Translations under genes and position numbers: made by a program | Part shown: one piece after another, positions 60,501 to 64,000 of the stretch | Layout of the letters: every line of letters starts with the position of its first letter | Position numbering within the stretch: the stretch's first letter is position 1 | Notes under the pieces: generated by a model | Seen by the model: the letters and a program-made list of their open reading frames with translations, nothing else | Told to the model about the DNA's origin: nothing | The model's database searches: none | DNA from: Aspidiotus rigidus | Taxonomy: Eukaryota; Arthropoda; Insecta; Hemiptera; Diaspididae | Direction of reading: 5' to 3' | Length of the DNA stretch: 64,000 nt | Assembly: GCA_035079385.1 (NCBI GenBank) | Contig: JAVHKY010000071.1 | Location: forward strand, 560,001-624,000

Positions 60501-62188
60501 TCGTATTTTGATGACTACCTACCTACTACCTATTATCTATTTTGACTATTGGCTCTCCTTCATTAGATACTTACTATCATTATGAGGACAATGTGACGTC
60601 ATTAGAACTTTTTGCGCCAGTTTAATCATTCTTCATCAATTTGCGAAGCGCGAAATTTTATCGCATTAAATAGGGTATGAAGTGCAAAGGGCGATCGAGT
60701 TCTTTGTCAATTTGCTATTAAGTAAATTCATTTTCACGATGATCTTCATAATATGTGTGTACTGTATAGGTAGTGTTACGACGATCATCAAAATATAAAC
60801 TCCGTGACTTCATCAAAACTTTTCGCCAAATTCACTTCTCTTGCCTTACGTCCAACAAAATTAGCTATTTTGTATCGTGAATTTGGACATCTATAGTCTG
60901 AGGTGCGGTCGTTAAGAGAGGCGAGGTAATCGATGTAAGATTGAATCGTGGTTTTCTTCTATTTTGCTATGCAATTCATTTTTCGCAAATAGATAGATTC
61001 GATACTCGATTGAACCATTTTTTTTTTTTCTTCTTCGAATTTGTTCGGTAATTCAGTTTACTCCTATATCTATAGTTTAGCTACTTTTTATCGAGAATGT
61101 GGACTTCTAGCTTGAGGCGAGGTAATCGATGTAATTAGGATCAAAAATCGTTTTTTGCTTTTCTTCTAATTTACTAGGCAATTCATTTTGCTCTTATATC
61201 TGTAGATTATATGTTGTGATAGACCAGATTTGTACTATCGCTGTACGCACTACTATGGGATTTTCCCATATCTCTCGTCGCTATCGCTGACGGACTGGGC
61301 GGTGCGGTGGTTGAATGAGGCAGTTCGATTATAGCTGACATAGGCTACACGCTTTTGAATTCGTGAAAAAAGTAAATTTGCACGTACGCTCTCTTAGTTG
61401 CTTAGGCCAGTGAAACTAGCTAGATTTAAAAGAAATCCGTCTTCGTACGTGAATTTTTTTATTTCATTTCCAAAAAATTAGAAATTTCTTAGTTAAATCC
61501 AGAGAAGAATTTCTCTTCTCCTTGACTTGTTCCATTTTTCGATCCGGAGTTATTATCTAATCCTGTCGATGACACCATACCAGATAACATTGGTCAGTTT
61601 CGTTCCGGAGTTATTCGCCACGTGCTTCATTCAATCACTACGCGGTTGTCTACGGTAGCGGCAGGGAGATTCATCATCTGTTCTCCAGAAGTATTCTTAT
61701 TTCTAAATATAATATACAAGTATTCCGTATCTACTTCCAGGTTGGTGTTATTTTATTGCGAATTTCAATAGATAACGGAGTTGAGAGTCGTTATCACTAA
61801 TCAGAAACGAGCACGTCCAGAGCGATATGAACCTGATAAGAGATTCCAGATGAAATTTGTCTTGTTGAAATGATGGCGTAAATTATAGGAGGGAGCTGAG
61901 AACGGAAATGGATTGTTAGATGGGATGCAGTCTTCGTATTTCGAAGCGTGATGCCTTGACACTCACTCAGATGTAAGGGAAAGGAGAGGGGAAACCCACA
62001 GTTTTTTCTTTTTTTTTTTCAAAGTTTTCTCTTTGTGTTTGGGTCGGGAGTGTGGTGATGTTTCTTATCTCATTTGCCTCTAATTGATACCTCTCGTCAA
62101 TGTGTCGGCATTTTATTCGATTATTCGTCCTAAGATTACTGAGAAATCTAACCCTGTCTAGCTTAAATTTTTCTGTGCACATGTCCAT
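57600..62188. other. Long intergenic region, nothing firmly recognised
   Basis: AT-rich and often pyrimidine-rich on the plus strand. It includes an A run at 58045-58068 and T runs at 61018-61030. Frames at 58201-58906, 59335-59535 and 59940-60155 lack recognisable domains or splice support. Two copies of a CGAGGTAATCGATGTAA phrase occur at 60924 and 61108. Confidence 0.45.
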
Positions 62189-62690
62189 CTAGGTGATTTT
62201 ACGTTCCTGAACTGGACATGCTCTACTACCGCGAGCTAGCCGGTCGTGTGAATTAGTAGCATTAGTGTGCGGCGCCTTGCTTGGTGGCAATCGTGTAGGG
62301 GATTTTGACCTGTCCGTATTGAGGCAGGTCCAACCCGAGGATTGGAGCAAGGTAACCACGCCATGTCCGGGGACTGTTGTCTGGCGGCCGACCAAAGAGA
62401 AATTACATTGTCCGGAACATCCTCTTCCTTCACAAATATTTCTGCGCACACAGTGAACTGGGACCGAGCGTATAGTTGTTCTAATTGTCCACCCGTGGTG
62501 CCCAACTCGTACAAACTGTCCTCAGTTTTGCGTAGCACTCGTGCTAATACTGATCGAGCATCTAATTTCCCACGGTCAATATCAGGGACAGGAACACGAA
62601 CTGTGGCACCTATGGCACGAGCCGGAAATTCAGCGTCGCAGGCGAGTTTCATTGTTTTTGGCCTGTTGCACTAGACTCTCCTTCTGTAAC
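62189..62690 (-). pseudogene. C-terminal fragment of an integrase-type transposon protein
   Basis: From about 62652 the minus strand reads MKLACDAEFPARAIGATVRV, PVPDIDRGKLDARSVLARVL, then YELGTTGGQLEQLYARSQF and VPDNVISLWSAARQQS. This order (K..D..F..A.IG.TVRVP.PD.DR, then G...LKQLY.R.QF) is the module that follows the integrase in insect KRAB-A-domain-containing-protein-2-like/Ginger-type transposon proteins. The Cys-rich tail that should follow appears decayed: CLNTDRSKS occurs in a shifted frame with Ser in place of Cys. Upstream, LQKESLVQQAK in another frame ends at an A5 run before the ATG. The integrase core is not in the window. Family assignment is by recall. Confidence 0.55.
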
Positions 62691-64000
62691 TCTCAATCCC
62701 GAACAACAGGTAATTATACGCTCACACGAAGAGGTTCTTCATTATTCATAATCTGTCTATCGACGCTTTGTCATTTCATGAAATGTTAGTCATTACATAA
62801 AATGACGTACAATCGAGTCTCACTGTTGTCATTCTATAAACAGCTGACGCATTTTATAATAATTATGACGGCTTTCACAGTACGCCGACAACATAGGTAC
62901 AGACATTTCTATTTTATAAATTAGATTTCACATGTATTATTTTTTGTCCAATGACATTGTATGTTGAAATAGTGTGTCATTTCCGCGAAGAATTGAAGAA
63001 CCTCTTTTTTGGACCCTTCCTCTCCTTCGAAAATAGGTTACAATCGAGGGAAGAGGGGCTTCATGTTTGTCAACAAAAAAATCCTCATGAAGAAATTTTC
63101 AACAATTAAATCTTTAATCAATTTTCCAATCTTCGGACAATAAACAAATGCAAACGGATGCTGCTAAACGAAGTGAAACTGACGTATAATATTTGTATTT
63201 AGAATACAAACGGATTGGATTTGTAGAAAAATTTCTTTTTACATCAAAGAAGTCCAATTGAGATAAAATCACGGCACATTGATGAAGGCTTCGGATTGAT
63301 CAGAAGAGGTGTTATTGCAACATTGGAAAGATTTCACGAGGGTAGATAAATTGATTTTAAAGTTTTTGATAAGGGATACTCAACAGTCGGGGAGGGGAAA
63401 GTCAAATAAGTATATAGGATCCGCAATTTTGTTGATTTTGCGCAACTTCTTTCGACGATTTCTTAGCGAAAAAATCGTTGAAACGGGTAAAAGTATATGT
63501 ATATTTTTAGAATCGTCTCGACGAGTAAAAGCGTTTACATATGTAAAACAGCTACGACATCGACACCCAACGAGCGAATAGTTCGTGAACACCGTTCACG
63601 AACGACTGCTGCAGATAAAAAGATAAGGTATACCGATAGAGACTAATCTACTTAGTTGATAAGTTTGAATAGAAGAAAGATTCAACCTAATAAATAATTG
63701 TAAGTCGAATAAGACTTATTCGTAAGTAGGTAGGTAATTTGGTCAAATTATCACTACCCACTTATAATTAAGATGTATTTAATTGATTATACTCGTATTT
63801 CAATTATAGCCATTAAAACGATAACTGCGAGGGTCATTATCATATCATACATACTCGTATAATATAATTATAAGGAATTTGAAGGTAGTGTGCTCAGTCA
63901 CCGTAACTTAAATCTTTAAATTTTAATTAGTTTGCTCAAAGAGTAGGTATATAAAGCAAGTGTTCACGGTCATGAATGATTAGACAGATAGATGATGCGT
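62691..64000. other. Intergenic to window end, nothing recognised
   Basis: AT-rich with no supported gene. The frames at 63309-63592 on either strand overlap each other and have no recognisable content. Confidence 0.45.

Overview
The window is eukaryotic nuclear DNA, most likely from an arthropod and probably an insect. It is AT-rich, has spliced coding sequence with GT-AG introns, and is dense in transposable elements typical of insects: Penelope-like elements with GIY-YIG nuclease, an R4/Dong-type LINE ending in (TAA)n, an R1-type LINE, a Helitron, a BEL/Pao gag scrap and solo LTRs. Frequent GTAGGTACCTAC-type words recall sap-sucking Hemiptera, but that is only a hint. There are no operons or prokaryotic signals. 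Many open frames in the repeat-rich parts begin with non-ATG codons or are low-complexity artefacts.

Layout. 0-2.7 kb: AT-rich DNA with duplicated segments, one carrying an exon-like frame. 2.9-4.7 kb: a foldback element whose arms are minisatellite. 4.7-7.1 kb: duplicated blocks with small frames and an inverted repeat. 8.2-11.1 kb: a BEL/Pao gag scrap, then a mosaic of ~690-bp higher-order repeats, a 45-bp minisatellite and (TTTA)n. 13.8-14.9 kb: a second foldback-family locus. 16.4-20.2 kb: the only convincing host gene, three exons for a ~720-residue coiled-coil protein. 20.2-26.5 kb: MITE-like elements, a tRNA-like Pol III head, a 1-2 kb dispersed repeat with a nested TIR element, and a complete non-autonomous Helitron. 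27.0-31.1 kb: two Penelope-like fragments, an R1-type LINE and a Dong-type LINE packed end to end. 32.7-33.6 kb: a solo LTR and a zinc-finger-like frame.

34.65-45.69 kb holds the most interesting object: an 11,043-bp LTR retrotransposon on the minus strand. Its two LTRs are 1,672 bp each with one difference seen, and it has a 4-bp target duplication GACG, a polypurine tract and a candidate primer site. Behind a 3.4-kb leader it encodes a Gag-like protein, an SGNH/GDSL-hydrolase-like domain and a cellular-type RNase H1 domain. I find no reverse transcriptase or integrase. It must therefore borrow these in trans, yet it inserted very recently. Its second coding region is interrupted by frame changes, three of them at or beside A or TA runs, and by two in-frame stops.

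45.7-64 kb: another Penelope-like fragment, a GC-richer tract, a perfect hairpin, (TC)n, a GAGCTCC minisatellite, inverted copies of the 23-25 kb repeat, a degenerate Penelope-like RT and nuclease, and the decayed C-terminal end of an integrase-type transposon protein. The genes do not form a pathway. The window is one host gene in a transposon-rich neighbourhood.
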